This document shows, in pieces, positions 32,502 to 43,949 of a stretch of DNA of 64,000 nt. Where the stretch lies: contig JAWHQI010000013.1 of the NCBI GenBank assembly GCA_033032865.1, forward strand, positions 7,378,001-7,442,000, in the 5' to 3' direction. The DNA comes from Dactylorhiza incarnata. Its lineage: Eukaryota > Streptophyta > Magnoliopsida > Asparagales > Orchidaceae. Within the stretch, counting starts at the first letter, position 1. Each line of letters starts with the position of its first letter. The position numbers were made by a program, and so were the translations under genes. The notes under the pieces are model-generated. The model ran no database searches, had not been told where the DNA came from, and saw only the letters and a list, made by a program, of their open reading frames with translations.

Positions 32502-34242
32502 CACCCCCAGACTTAACTGTTTGCGCGTCCCGAGCAAACCATCTCTCGCGGACAGGAAAAACATAGCTGACAAAGAAATTAACCAGCGGAGTATCATGCG
32601 AAGTCGCATGCTCACACGCGTAGAAATACAATAGATAAAATTCCTAATTGTACATATTAGTTTATACTTTTCTAGGGGCGTATTTATATATTACATTTAC
32701 TCAAAAAGTGAATCACGGTGAATCATAAGGTCGTACATAGGAAGAAAGTAAACTGAATGCTGAGGCGCGCATTGCCAAAGGTCGGGGCTCGGGACAACTC
32801 CATTGAAATCCATCAATGTCGGTGACCATAAGCTTGCCCGTTCGCACTCTCTCCACGGCACTGGTTTGACTCAAATGCGTGAATCAATAGGACTTAAGGT
32901 TTTAGATGAGGCTTGGGTTTAGGTGAGGATAAACAAATATAAACATGAAGGCTTAGAACACAAAAACACAAATAAGCAAATGCATAACACTATCCAAGTA
33001 GCTGCAAAACACGCGGATGCACCACACCCCCAGACTTAGACTTAACAACATGGGTGTGTGCACCGCCTACTCCCAAACATATATTTTTACACAGATTTTT
33101 TTCAATAAAGCTCATATCTTCTTCTTTTCTTCTCGCTTCTCTCCTTTTTCTTATTTTCTTTTTCTTTTCACATATTTTCAGCAATCTAAACAATGATGCA
33201 TATCCACATTTTCACAAGCATAACACTACATCAACAACCCAATCATGAAAGTAATATACTAGAGCTCAAATTTGGGTGTGCGACTATGATTGGCGTTTAG
33301 GCTTTGGTGAACAATAGTGGAGCTGAACCAAAAGAATGGGGTAGGCACAACTGGGCTAGCGAGGAAATGATGATAGGAATGGCACAAAGGCTCAACCGGG
33401 CCAAAATGATGGCCTATATCACATTCACGCAATTGACTAACCGTAACCCATGCTTCAAGAATCGCTTGGGGCAAGTTCTTAGCCACCGAGAAAGATAATC
33501 CTTTCTCCCGACTCGGGCAATACGAGGCTAACGAACGTCTACACACATCCCTATGCTACCGTTTGATTCACACCTGATTCACCAATTGAGTAGAGTAAAC
33601 AATATTTACGCTAATAGAAAAAAAAATATAAACTAAAAGCATAAAAAGAAATTGAATCTACACGATTTTCTAAACGAGACATGAGCACTCGACTAGGAGC
33701 ACTACCGGAGTCAACATTTTACTCCGCCTCATAATCCTAAGCCAGCACAGTGATTTTCCAAATCACACGAAAGGAAATGAGTTCGGCTCAAGACGTGCCA
33801 ACAGCTAAGTGCACGCTCGAGTGGGTGTAGTGGTGTGCAATGAAATTGAACATAACTAAATAATTGAAATTAAAATACTCCTAGTATGCAAATGCAATAG
33901 TGCACGTGCGTGGGCACACAGAACTACTCTCCCCCAGACTTAAACTAAACAACCCACATAATATATGATATGAAAATCAAAATAGGGCTAGGGAAAGAGA
34001 GTACCCAATGCTCAGAAATGAGCTTACCAGAAGATTGGCGTGTAAGCTAAAATGAACCGCGGCATCCGCCATCCAGAAAAGATACCTGCAGGGGTCAGCT
34101 CCGCAAAAACAAAAGAAAAAAACAAACTAAAATAAACTACAACTAACTAAACATGATTAGAAGAAATAAAAATGCAGGAAAAGTAAGATAACTACGGGGG
34201 TTATTGTCATCCCAGCACGACTTATTCAGGACTTTATAATAT
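32502..34242 (-). other. 3' noncoding region with PPT and internal PPT copies
   Basis: No gene seen. Minus-strand AAGTCTGGGGGTG abuts the LTR at 32502 (the PPT). AAGTCTGGGGGTGTGG near 33024-33040 and AAGTCTGGGGGAGA near 33929-33943 are internal copies. The rest is AT-rich. Confidence 0.7.
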
Positions 34243-35529
34243 CTAGCTAATGGGCCTATGAAAAAGAAAATGCACAGGTAACTGCTCCAATATGCGTTTC
34301 GGTAGCTGGTACCGATACGGAGATAAGGCAGTCACCCCTCTACCTAAATAATAATAATTCCTGCTCCTCACAGGTAGAGGGAAAAGAAAGTAAGAAGAGG
34401 AGGAGGCCTGGTCCTCACTCATCTCACGAAAACTATCCTTTCCCAGCAAGGTATCGTCCACAGCAGGTCCGCAGGAGGAGAAGGCAACGAATGAGGCTTC
34501 CTTAATGGAGGAGGAATCAACCTCCTCGCATAAAAGGACACACTCATCATTGACTTGAGCACAAAGCTCCAAGTCCTCCTGAAGTACCTGTGAAGATTCA
34601 ACCTGCACAGACTCAGATGAAGGAAGGGGATCAAGAAATAAAGAAGATGAAGAACATAAATAAACATCAATCGGGGGAGTGATCCCGGTCTCACTCCCAT
34701 CAGGTTGGGGAAGTAAAATAATGTTTGCATTGTCATCAATGCTACAAGATTCGGCGGGATCAACGGTGGCCAGGCTTAGGATTTGGACTTCCTCCACCGG
34801 TGCTGAGGAAAACTCCTCTTCACCTAGAAGGTTGTCCTCCTCCATAGGAGCAGGCATAACACATAAATTGCCAGCCTCATCCCGCGACATATCCTCAACA
34901 ATGTCGTCAGAGACGAAAGTAGTATGCACAACAGGGAGAGGAGCAGTGCTCGGATAAAAGTCGAGCACCGATTCCTCGCAAAGAATCGAATCCACTAGAG
35001 GTGGTGGATGCACATGGAGAATAGGCTCAGCAATGTCGGTGCATAGATCAGCCGCACATCCAGTGACCGTATCCATGCCATTCCCTTCAAGATGTGAAGG
35101 TGACAAAGACACATAACTGGATGTTGAATGTGTGCCGCCAGAGTTAGGAGTTGGGACGATCCGGATATCCGGCTCGTCATCCTCATCCAATTGGCGAAGA
35201 TACTCGGCACAGTCCTTCAAGACATGATCAGTGCTTCGACAGAACTGGCACTGCCTTGCGGGCTTCTTTGGCACAGCGGGGGCTGAATCCGAAAAGAAGT
35301 ATGATGGTAAAGGCTCAGCAGAGTAGCCATAAGACTTACGCGCACCATATGGAGTATCAGACGAAGTCGGTGCTCCATATGCTGGGCTATAAGAATTATG
35401 CCTACTATTCTCCGTAGGGCATTCATCACTAGAGTGGGAGGTAGCTCCACACCAACGGCAACGGAAATTAAGATGTGCCCACATAGTGCGAAGATAAAAC
35501 GATTCAAAAATAAAAATGCTATTGTGCAA
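34243..35529 (-). CDS. 428-aa double-zinc-knuckle acidic protein
   Basis: The only long ORF of the element. Two C-X2-C-X4-H-X4-C knuckles: CRWCGATSHSSDEC near residues 24-37 and CQFCRSTDHVLKDC near residues 95-108, with a Ser/Tyr/Gly-rich linker. The rest is acidic and Ser-rich (EEDNLLGEEEFSS). The knuckles suggest RNA binding, like nucleocapsid. The start Met is uncertain, since MWAHLNF at residue 16 is an alternative. It has the same overall plan as the 420-aa protein at 18125 but only one obvious shared feature, the knuckle. Confidence 0.75.
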   Translation of the reverse strand: MHNSIFIFESFYLRTMWAHLNFRCRWCGATSHSSDECPTENSRHNSYSPAYGAPTSSDTPYGARKSYGYSAEPLPSYFFSDSAPAVPKKPARQCQFCRSTDHVLKDCAEYLRQLDEDDEPDIRIVPTPNSGGTHSTSSYVSLSPSHLEGNGMDTVTGCAADLCTDIAEPILHVHPPPLVDSILCEESVLDFYPSTAPLPVVHTTFVSDDIVEDMSRDEAGNLCVMPAPMEEDNLLGEEEFSSAPVEEVQILSLATVDPAESCSIDDNANIILLPQPDGSETGITPPIDVYLCSSSSLFLDPLPSSESVQVESSQVLQEDLELCAQVNDECVLLCEEVDSSSIKEASFVAFSSCGPAVDDTLLGKDSFREMSEDQASSSSYFLFPLPVRSRNYYYLGRGVTALSPYRYQLPKRILEQLPVHFLFHRPIS

Positions 35530-35675
35530 AATACTACACCTAACAAAAATTACTAAAGCAACCTAATTAAAACAGGAAAATGGAATAAAAAGAAATAAAA
35601 CAAAGAAATGCAATTTACAAATGGAAGGGCTTCTCTCTCGGGTTCTCCCTCTCCAGAAAACTCACACGTCTGTGT

Positions 35676-35694
35676 TCCCCAACAACGGCGCCAA
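35676..35694 (-). other. Primer-binding site, tRNA-Asp type
   Basis: Minus-strand TTGGCGCCGTTGTTGGGGA lies a few bases inside the 5' LTR end. It differs from the intact Athila PBS at two positions. Confidence 0.82.
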
Positions 35695-35699
35695 AAACT

Positions 35700-37205
35700 T
35701 GATGGCGTGAATCTCACACACTGCTATAGGCGGTAGCTCGACTGCGACACGAAATGGCAGTGTACCGATCGTTCAAGTAATATAAAATGGGAATGAATCC
35801 CCAAGTATCGATCTCAAAGGAACACAGTAAGGTGGAGTTTATTATCGAGGAAGGACTTGAGATTGAAGTCCTTTCGAGCGGATGGATGCGGAAACGGGGA
35901 TTTTGGATTGTGGAAAATAAAGAGAAAATGCTATGACTACTCCTATGCAATGCCGCTATGCAATGCTTCGCTTGGCGGAATGGAGACTAGGCAGGCCTTG
36001 AGCGCGCTGCGTCGCAAGGGCGGATGGATGAGTAGGCAGACGGAGTGAGGGTCGTAAGCACCTCTTCAACAAGCACGCCACTAGCAATTGCTAGTGCGGC
36101 GACGAACGTGACGGCGGGATGGAGGATGGAATGGGGCGCACCTCAAGCAACTCAAACAACAAACATTTCACATAGACATGAAATATATAGAAATACAAAC
36201 TAGTTTTACGTGCAACTTCATCTTAATACATAGATCTAACTACATACACACATCAATAAGAGAAGAATAAGGCAAGAAATCGACCGAATCCGAAGGCTCG
36301 TTGTAGATTCACGGTAGGAAGCACCGGGTTGTCAATCCGCGTCCTAGCTCGGTCCGCAACTACGTCCGGGGTAGAGAGAGCTGTCACTACTCTCCAATGA
36401 GCCCGTCTTCTTCGTGTCACGATCCGGTAGAGGTTGCAAACTTCCTTTTGCTTGATGGTGATGGCGGCTAGGTCTTCCCTTGGAGCGCTAGGATGAAGGA
36501 GGAGGCCGAGAGGAAGCTCCGGCTCAAGATTGGCGTGAAGAACAAGCCCGGAGCACCTCCATATGGTGGGCGGCGATGGAGGGGCGCGGAAGGGGCAAAA
36601 ACGGCGGAGCTGGGCGGAAGAAATGCGTCCCGACCTAAATCGCGAGCATGGCATTTTATAGGCGCTGGAATAAACAGTGTGCACGATCGTTGGCGCACGA
36701 CCAGTGGTCGTGCGCACTATCATCCTGTGATCGTGCGCTTGCCTGGACGGAGCCTGCAAGGGAAAGAAAATTATAAAATACAATGTTCGCACGACCAATT
36801 GCGCACGACCAGTGGTCGTGCGCGTTATCATAAGTGGTCGTGCGATAAGGGGAAACAGAACTCTGTTTTCAGGGGTTAAGTGCACACGATCAGTGGCACA
36901 CGACCAGTGGTCGTGCGCAGTAGAACCAGTGATCGTGCACAGTGTTCCTGTACAGATTTGTACCGGGAACACCTGCACGACACCTGCTCCAGCATACAAC
37001 ACTAATCAAACCACTGAAAGTGACACTTAACCATGCATGAAAACTAATAATGAAGATAAACAAGAAAAAAAACACCAAAACGGGCCTAAAGGTGCACTTA
37101 GCGTGGAGAATCAAATATAAGTGAAAACATGTCTAAAGTGAAGTGCATAGACTGGAAAATCGGCCCAGATGAGTCCATAAATGTGTATATATTTGGTACT
37201 CATCA
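35700..37205 (-). repeat. 5' LTR of the second pol-less element
   Basis: 1506 bp, near-identical to 31033-32501. There are two clear differences. One is a short replaced block near 36136-36165. The other is an extra palindrome unit near 36921-36940. TATA on minus is at 36660-36653. Confidence 0.92.
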
Positions 37206-37210
37206 ACATG

Positions 37211-37749
37211 TGCCATTTTTTAACACATTTTAAGTTAGGACTATTTCTAACCAAGTTCTTAGAGAATAGTCGATGCATTGTCTTGTAGTTGATGTGGGCA
37301 AGTCTCTTGTGCAATTGAACACATAAAGACTCACTTTCATTTTCCACAAGACACACACGAGAGCAAGATGATTTGTATATAAAATCTAAGCAGTAAACAT
37401 TTCCACTCCTAGTGCCTGAGAGTATGGTCTCTAAGTCATTAGACTTTTTGATCAGGCACTTATCATTGTGGAATTCAATGACATAGCCTAAGTCACACAG
37501 TTGGCTTATGCTAACAAGGTTGTGTTGCAACCCTTCAACATAAGCCACTTTAGTGACGGAGACTATGCCATTTGAGATCATACCATAACCTCTGGTGAAT
37601 CCCTTTTCTGACCCTCCAAAAATGACTTTGGGTCCATTCTTCACAGCTTTGTATTCCTGCAGAAGACCTTTGGTGCCTGGCATATGTCTTGAGCACCCAC
37701 TGTCCAAATATGAAATCTGCCGAAGCCTGGTATTTGAAATAACCTGCAT
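37211..37749 (-). pseudogene. Copia 1 pol: protease and integrase N-terminal zinc region
   Basis: Aspartic protease with active site YLDSGCSRHM near residue 15 of the block. GAG-pre-integrase follows, with LHKRLAHINYKTMHRLFSKNLV and the start of the zinc pair KCVKKWH. It continues across the inserted element into CHAYQMGKKTR. A normal SIRE-type arrangement. Confidence 0.88.
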
Positions 37750-37884
37750 GATGGAATTTAATTACCCTTAATTAGGAGCCCAAGTGATTTTGGTTCCTAG
37801 GTTCTTGTTAGTATGAAAAGACTTCATACCTGCTCCAACTTTTGCAGGAAAGCTCATCCTTGTAGTTGACACTTTGGGATTGTG

Positions 37885-39069
37885 CTAACAATCTATGGCA
37901 AAGTGTCTCACCTTACCACAGTACCAACACTCATGAATGTTATATCTCCTCTTCTGAACATTTCTTGTGGTGACATGAGCCTCAACATGCTTGTGTTCAG
38001 GAGTGGAGACAACAGTCTTCATTTTGTTCCTTTCAGCAATGATTTGGTTGAAGTTCATCTTGTGGACAGGTCTAGCAGCCTTTATCATAATGACATCACC
38101 TTGCTTTGACTTGGAAGTTAGGAAAGATTGGATGGCATTGGACACAGAGCAGCAAGGCTTATCTACAGGTTTGACAGCAGCCAAAGTTTTTGCTGGAGAG
38201 AATTTTGAAGATCTAGTTTCCTTACACATGAGTGAGGGAGCTGAGGTACCAAAAACAAATGGTCCTTGATGGGCCATTTGAATTTCTTCATGGGGAGCTT
38301 TCATAACACTCATCCTCATGCCCTTTCTTCTACAATGGGAAGGAATGTTTTCCTTCCTATAGGAGCACCCATTCTTCCAGTGACCATACATGATATCATG
38401 GTCAAACTTGTTGGAGGGAAGAAACACTTTTTGAAAGGTGGTATGAGGCTTAATCTTTTCCTTTCTCTTTTCTCCACTTCCCTCACCCATTTTCCATTTA
38501 TTGAACCCAAGCCCTCTCTTATTGGTTTGAAAGGAAAAGGTATCAATAATTGGAAGCACTGATTTGGGCTTTGAGAATTGAGCCACTAAGCTTTTCTCTT
38601 TGAGAAGCTTTTCCTCAAGATCCTTGATGATCTTATTCTTTAGAAAAATAAAGCTCAATTGGACAATTGTTATCCCCTTGAGTTTGCTTATTTCTCTACT
38701 CATCTGAGCCACCAAGGTAGGAGACTCAGAACAGTGTCTTTCAGCCATTTTAAGTGAGTCAATCTCTAGGGCTTGGTTTTTGGCAAGCTTCTTGCTCTTT
38801 TTCAGAGCATTAACTAGAGCATCATATTTTTCAATCAATTGATTGACACCCACTTCAGATTCTGAATCATAATCATCAGTTGATGAGTGTGCATCAGATT
38901 CTGGAATTGATTCATCCTTAGAGGAAGAGGGAAGAGTAGGTACCTGGTCAGGTGTGTCCTGACAATCTTCATCATCTGATGTTATGGCCATTAGGCCAAG
39001 ATATTCTTTAACATCTTCATCCACCTCCATATCACTGTCTGAATGTGATAGAGGGGCCCTGATGCCCAC
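37885..39069 (-). pseudogene. Copia 1 gag C-terminal part
   Basis: 394 codons rich in acidic then basic residues, with a coiled coil (LKKSKKLAKNQALEIDSLK). The last recognisable piece is a degraded knuckle CWYCGKVRHFAIDC, where the Gly-His spacing is altered. It lies just before the protease, as in SIRE/Tork gag. Upstream gag follows at 39134. Confidence 0.75.
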
Positions 39070-39133
39070 CTTTGTAGCAGGAAAGTCCTCATCTTCCTCA
39101 GCTGCAAACAGCCCAATATAGGCCTCTTCTTCA

Positions 39134-40129
39134 TCATCTGAATCTGAGGATGATGACTAATTCACTCCAGCTTCTGTCATTCTTGGCTAGGAAGGATTTC
39201 TCACCCTTTCTTCCCTTCTGGTGATAAGGCTTCTTGTCACCCTTATCCTTTCTTTTGACTGGACAATCAACAATGACATGTCCAGGCTTACTGCAGCAAT
39301 AACAAATCACATTAGCTAAACCATGTTTAACATGTTTAGAATCATACCTGTCCCCTTTGGGGTGCTGCCTGTCTGCCCTGTTTGAATCCTTTCTAGGATG
39401 TGAGGAGGAGGAAGGCTTATTCTTCCACTGCTTCCTTCTCATCATCTTTTTGAATTGCCTTGAGAATGCAGCAAATTCCTCATCAGAAGAGCTGCTATCA
39501 GATGAGCAGTGTTAAAGGTTTTCTGAGTCAACAGCCCTTCTTGGAGGGGTAGGAATTCTTGTCTTGCTCTTCTTGGACCCTTCAACCTTAAGGGCCACAG
39601 ACTTCTCCCTAGCATGAGACCTGGAGGAGGTGTCCTCCTCCTTTCTAGCAGATTGTTGCATCTCATATGAGAGCAACTTTCCAAACAGAGTGTGAGGAGG
39701 AGTCTCACTCAGCTTTGCCACTTCCCTGATGGCACAGATTTTGGTATCCCAGTCTCTAGTTAGAGATCTTAGGAATTTATCATTTAACTCATAATGAGTG
39801 AAGGTCCTTTCATAGGCCCTCAACTCATTCACAATCCTGAAGAATCTTTCATAGCAGACAGCAATGCATTCCTGGCCTTGTTGCCTGAAGGCTTCATACT
39901 CCTGATTGAGGAGGGATTTCCTATCATTCCTCACTTCTTCAGTCCCTTCCATGTAAACAATCAATGTATCCCACATATCTTTTGCAGTCTCACAGTGCAC
40001 CAAGTTTTGGAATGTTGAATCATCAATAGCATTGACTATAATATTTTGAGCCCTTTTGTCCATTGTAGCCAATGCTATCTCATCCCTTGTCATTTCAGTG
40101 TAAGACTTTCCTACCTGCCTAGTAGGATC
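39134..40129 (-). pseudogene. Copia 1 gag central part
   Basis: Frame begins at the Tekay insertion with KSYTEMTRDEIALATMDKR and continues with VHCETAKDMWDTL and ELRAYERTFTHYELNDKFLRSL, the UBN2-type copia gag domain. After a frameshift near 39500 comes a zinc knuckle CYCCSKPGHVIVDC near 39290-39250. The N-terminus is lost beyond the insertion. Confidence 0.85.
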
Positions 40130-42357
40130 TGTAACACTTCCCCTGCAATGACTATATAATATAGGTCCGGCCGGGACCCCACATCATATAATCGCCAAAA
40201 CGTTAGTATTAAAAAGTTATATAGATCTAACCATCTCAAAACTCAGAACCAACACAGCGGAAACATAAAATAAACCACAGAAGTTGTCTACATCTACATA
40301 AGAGTACAACGGCCCTAAGGCCTTACAGAACTCATACTCAAGTCAAAACAGGGCATACAAATATCCAACAGATCAAAAAAATCTTAAGCTACCTCGGCAT
40401 GCAAGCCGGAACAGGTAAATACATCAAATCAAACAAGAAAACATGAAAAGTGCACTTCATGAAGCTTAGGCCTTTCTGGCCGGCGAGCTAGGTCCAGCCT
40501 GCGATCCTTGCCCTGGATCCAAGTCACAAAGAATGGTATAACGAGGGTCAGCTTTGGCTGACCAACAACGGTGTAACAACACCCCTCCTCCCGGCCATCG
40601 TAGCGGACCCCGAGGAACTACATCACCCTGCAAGTCAGCACTTCGTATGCAAATGTAATAAATAGTATTAACATAAACACGACAGGCATGAGTGTCACAA
40701 TCATCATCCACGTTTCTATGTTAAGCAATAAAAGTAAGGAGATCTAGCAATGCAGCATGTATGCAAACCTGGGTTTCACCCAAGGCACCCTATGGCATGT
40801 ATGCTTCTAACATAACAACACACATCAACATTTCATAACATACCAAGGGTACTTATCATTCCCCCACGGGCGTACAAGCCCAAGGCCCAGAACTCCACTG
40901 AGACCTCACCCCTTACATGACTCATCTTGCCAACGGGCGCATAAGCATACTTTTTCTCGCCTCAATCACTAAACCAAAAGCCAAGAACTCCACTGGCACC
41001 TCACCCCTTACATGGCTCATCTTGCCAACGGGCGCACCATTATACTTGTTCTTGTCAGTTAGCCCAGAAGGGGACTTGTCTTGCCGGGACACTCTCCCCA
41101 CATGAATCCAAGCATTCACGGGCTAGCCAGCTGACCACAAAGACAAACCACGCCTTCACATACACATAACAATTACCCTTTCCAAACCAACGTTCATTCT
41201 CAAACGAACATAAGGGCAACACATATGACGTTTTCGCCGTCATCAGATTTCTAGCAAAATCCCTAAAATGCACGTTAAGAAACATCACCGAATCGAACCA
41301 CTGACCACGATTTTGGCTTCACACAAAATGCCCAATCCACTAACGGAGCGGATCTCTAGTGCAAAATCATGTCGGGGATGGACTCAATCAACCCGATGGT
41401 TCTTCTTGAACCAAGGCGACCCAAACCCCTCTCATTTGAGAGATTTGGTGCCATAAATTTCAGAAAAGAGAAAGTAAAAGCATAGATGCCATGCACGCAT
41501 CCTAAAACCGAAGGAGAGATGTCGTTACCCTAAGAGTTCTCTTCCTCGCCATAGATCGGTTGAAAGGCATGGATAGAAAGAAGTGCCTTCTAGTCCTCTC
41601 CATGGATCTGGTCTCGGATCGGCGAACGGAGCTCCGGTGCTCCAACAATGGTGGATCTAGCCTTCTCTTCCTCCAAACCCTTCCTCTCTTCTACGCCTCC
41701 AAAAGCTCAAAGGACTTCCCGACAAGAGAATAGAACTTCTCTGCCCTAAATAAACCCTTAGGATGCACTTATCTAGACCGTAAGATCAAGATCCAAACAG
41801 ATTGGACGTCCAAGAAACGCTACTTACGGAACAGGCTCTTCGTCGAACTCCGTTCGACGAACTCCCTTCGGCGAACTCCCTTCGTCGAACTCCCTTCGAC
41901 GAACGAAGCCAACTCAACGTCCCAGCAGTTCCGAACTCTCTTCGTCGAACTCCGTTCGACGAACTCTCTTTGTCGAACTTCCTTCGTCGAACTCCCTTCG
42001 TCGAACTCCCTTCGACGAACGAAGCCAACAAAGCATCCCAGCGGTTCTGAACTCTATTCGTCGAACTCCGTTCGACGAACTCTCTTCGTCGAACTCCGTT
42101 CGACGAACTCTCTTCATCGAACTCTCTTCGCCGAACTCCGTTCGACGAACTCCCTTCACTCAGCGGCCCGACGATCCCGAAATCTCATTGTCGAACTCTC
42201 TTCGCCGAACTCCGTTCGATGAACTCCCTTCGTCGAACTCCGTTCGACGAAACTTCCTTCGTCTAACACCATCGCAAAAAGGGTGCTGCAGCTAACGCCT
42301 GCATTAACACCTAATGCCGGCGCTAGCTCCCAGATAAAGAAAACCTGGGGTGTTACA
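40130..42357 (-). repeat. 3' LTR of the Tekay element
   Basis: 2228 bp, starting TGTAACACCCCAGG on minus and ending GGAAGTGTTACA. The first few hundred bases (minus sense) are a TTCGTCGAA repeat array. A weak TATA-like TTTATTTA lies at about 41744-41752. The rest is unremarkable. Confidence 0.85.
41822..42263. repeat. TTCGTCGAACTCC / TTCGACGAAC repeat array
   Basis: More than 20 copies of a near-palindromic core TTCG(A/T)CGAA(C). They are organised in a larger unit of about 116 bp (CGAAGCCAAC at 41904 and 42020). Array in the U3 part of the Tekay LTR. Confidence 0.92.
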
Positions 42358-43949
42358 AATCCACCCCCCCTTAAAAGAATTCCGTCCTCAAAATTTAAAA
42401 CATTAACGAAAGCATAACTAACACACATACCTGAAACAAATAGTTTCGGAAAGTTACCCTGGATTGTTTGCTCTCTCTCCCACGAGAACTCATCTCGTCC
42501 GCATTTATCCCAATGCACTTTCACCAGCTTGACCTCTTTGTTCCGCAACCGCCGGACATCAGAATCCTCAACGCAAGCCGGACGAACTATCGTCCTCAGT
42601 TCTTCGGTTACAGGAACGGTCGAAGACTCAACCACATCCTCCGGCTCCACCAATGCTTTCCTCAGCACCGAAACATGAAATACATCATGTAATCCGCTTA
42701 GCTCTACGGACAACGCCAACCGAGAAGCTGCTTCGCCTATGCGCTCTGTAACCTTAAACAGACCCAAGTATCTCGGACTCAATTTCTTGAGTCGTCGAAT
42801 TCACGAAACACCTTTGAACGGCTTGGTCTTCAAGTAGACCATGTCGCCCACCGCAAACTCCACATTTCTGTGGTGTGCATTAAAATACTTTGCCTGCCGA
42901 TCTTGAGCAACCTTCATGCGCTCCTGGATCGTTCGCACCAACTCACAAGCATCCGCCACCACTTCTTTTCCTAACAATTGTGTGTCTCCCACCTCTATCC
43001 AAGACATCGGCGTTCGACACCGCCTTCCATACAAAGCCTCGTATGGTGCCATTTTGATACTCGCCTGAAAACTATTGTTGTAGGAAAACTCCACCATGAA
43101 GAGGTGGTCTTCCCAACTTTTACTGAAATCGAGAGCACATATTCTTAACATGTCCTCCATCATATGATTCGTTCTCTCCGTTTGGCCATCAGTTTGCGGA
43201 TGGAACGCGGTACTAAACTTCAATTTTGTGCCCAAACTTCGCTGCACTAACCTCCAGTCCTTCGACGTGAATCGTCCATCGCGATCACTAATGATGCTCT
43301 TTGGAATTCCATGCAACCGCACAATGTTTCGAACATAAAGCTCCACGAGCTTCTCCACGCTATCGTCCTTCCGATTTGGAATGAAGTGGGCTACCTTGGT
43401 CAAGCGATCCACAATCACCCAAGTCGCATCGTTACCTTGCCGCGATCGAGGTAAACTATGCACAAAATCCATGGAGGTGTCGTCGAATTTCCACTCGGGG
43501 ATAGGAAGAGGTTTCAAGAATCCACCCGGCATTTGGCATTCCGCCTTCACTAAGTCGCACGTCTGACACCGACTTACATACAAAGCTACATCCCGCTTCA
43601 TCCCAGGCCACCAAAAGGATTTCTTCAAATCCAAGTACATCTTTGTACTTCTTGGATGAATGGAGTACTTCGTGAAGTGAGCCTCAAACATCAACTCCTC
43701 ACGAAGCTTGCCAAAACGAGGGACAAACACCCTTCCATTTCTCTTTAAAAGTCCAATGACCATCTCCAACGCACTGCCTTCGCTTTGCTGAGCTTCCAAT
43801 GCCAATCGCTGACACTCTTCATCTGCACTGGTTTCCTCTCGAATTCGATCTACTAGATCACACTGCATCTCGATCCAGTTCAGCCGAGCTGTGCTGGACT
43901 CACCCTTAGCCACACACACAATGCCAAGAGAGCCAAACTCTCGCACCAA
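42156..43949 (-). pseudogene. Tekay pol: integrase with chromodomain
   Basis: Integrase zinc module with HFTKYSIHPRSTKMY and CQTCDLVKAE. Core with TSMDFVHSLPRS, IISDRDGRFTS and HPQTDGQTERTNH. A TGA at 42803-42801 follows KGVS. The tail carries LSPRYLGLFKV, DVFHVSVLRK and a chromodomain-like DVRRLRNKEVKLVKVHW..SWE. The chromodomain would direct integration to heterochromatin. After the pol end, the frame runs into the LTR array. A frameshift near 43900 joins it to RT. Confidence 0.9.

Larger units (their letters stand above)
31033..37205 (-). mobile_element. Complete pol-less tRNA-Asp LTR element, TSD ACATG
   Basis: A 6173-bp minus-strand element with near-identical LTRs (31033-32501 and 35700-37205) and perfect TSD ACATG (31028-31032 and 37206-37210). 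The PBS is tRNA-Asp type, and the PPT is AAGTCTGGGGGTG. Its only long ORF is a 428-residue double-zinc-knuckle protein, with no pol. It inserted into the copia integrase. The frame on both sides (ending VKKWHM and starting CHAYQMGKKTR) fits together across it. Confidence 0.93.
23880..40129 (-). mobile_element. SIRE-like copia element 1 (interrupted)
   Basis: Minus-strand Ty1/copia element: 3' LTR 23880-25093, PPT, env-like gene, internal promoter, RNase H/RT, integrase, protease and gag. Pol followed by an env-like ORF indicates the SIRE/Maximus group. A pol-less LTR element (31033-37205, TSD ACATG) splits the integrase N-terminus. A Tekay element inserted in gag (target GGATC at 40125-40129) removes view of the 5' part. 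The left flank 5-mer is AGGTA (23875-23879), and its duplicate lies outside the window. Confidence 0.9.

Noticed and set aside
32620..32655. TACAAT..ATTGTA hairpin with loop AGATAAAATTCCTA resembling the shared 3'-UTR loop
   Set aside because: It is on the strand opposite to the element's transcript and single copy, so likely chance.
37882..38562. Plus-strand ORFs of 75-98 codons
   Set aside because: Shadows of the copia gag coding sequence on minus.
41822..42263. CRISPR-like regular repeats
   Set aside because: Units are near-palindromic LTR repeats without unique spacers, in a plant retrotransposon U3.
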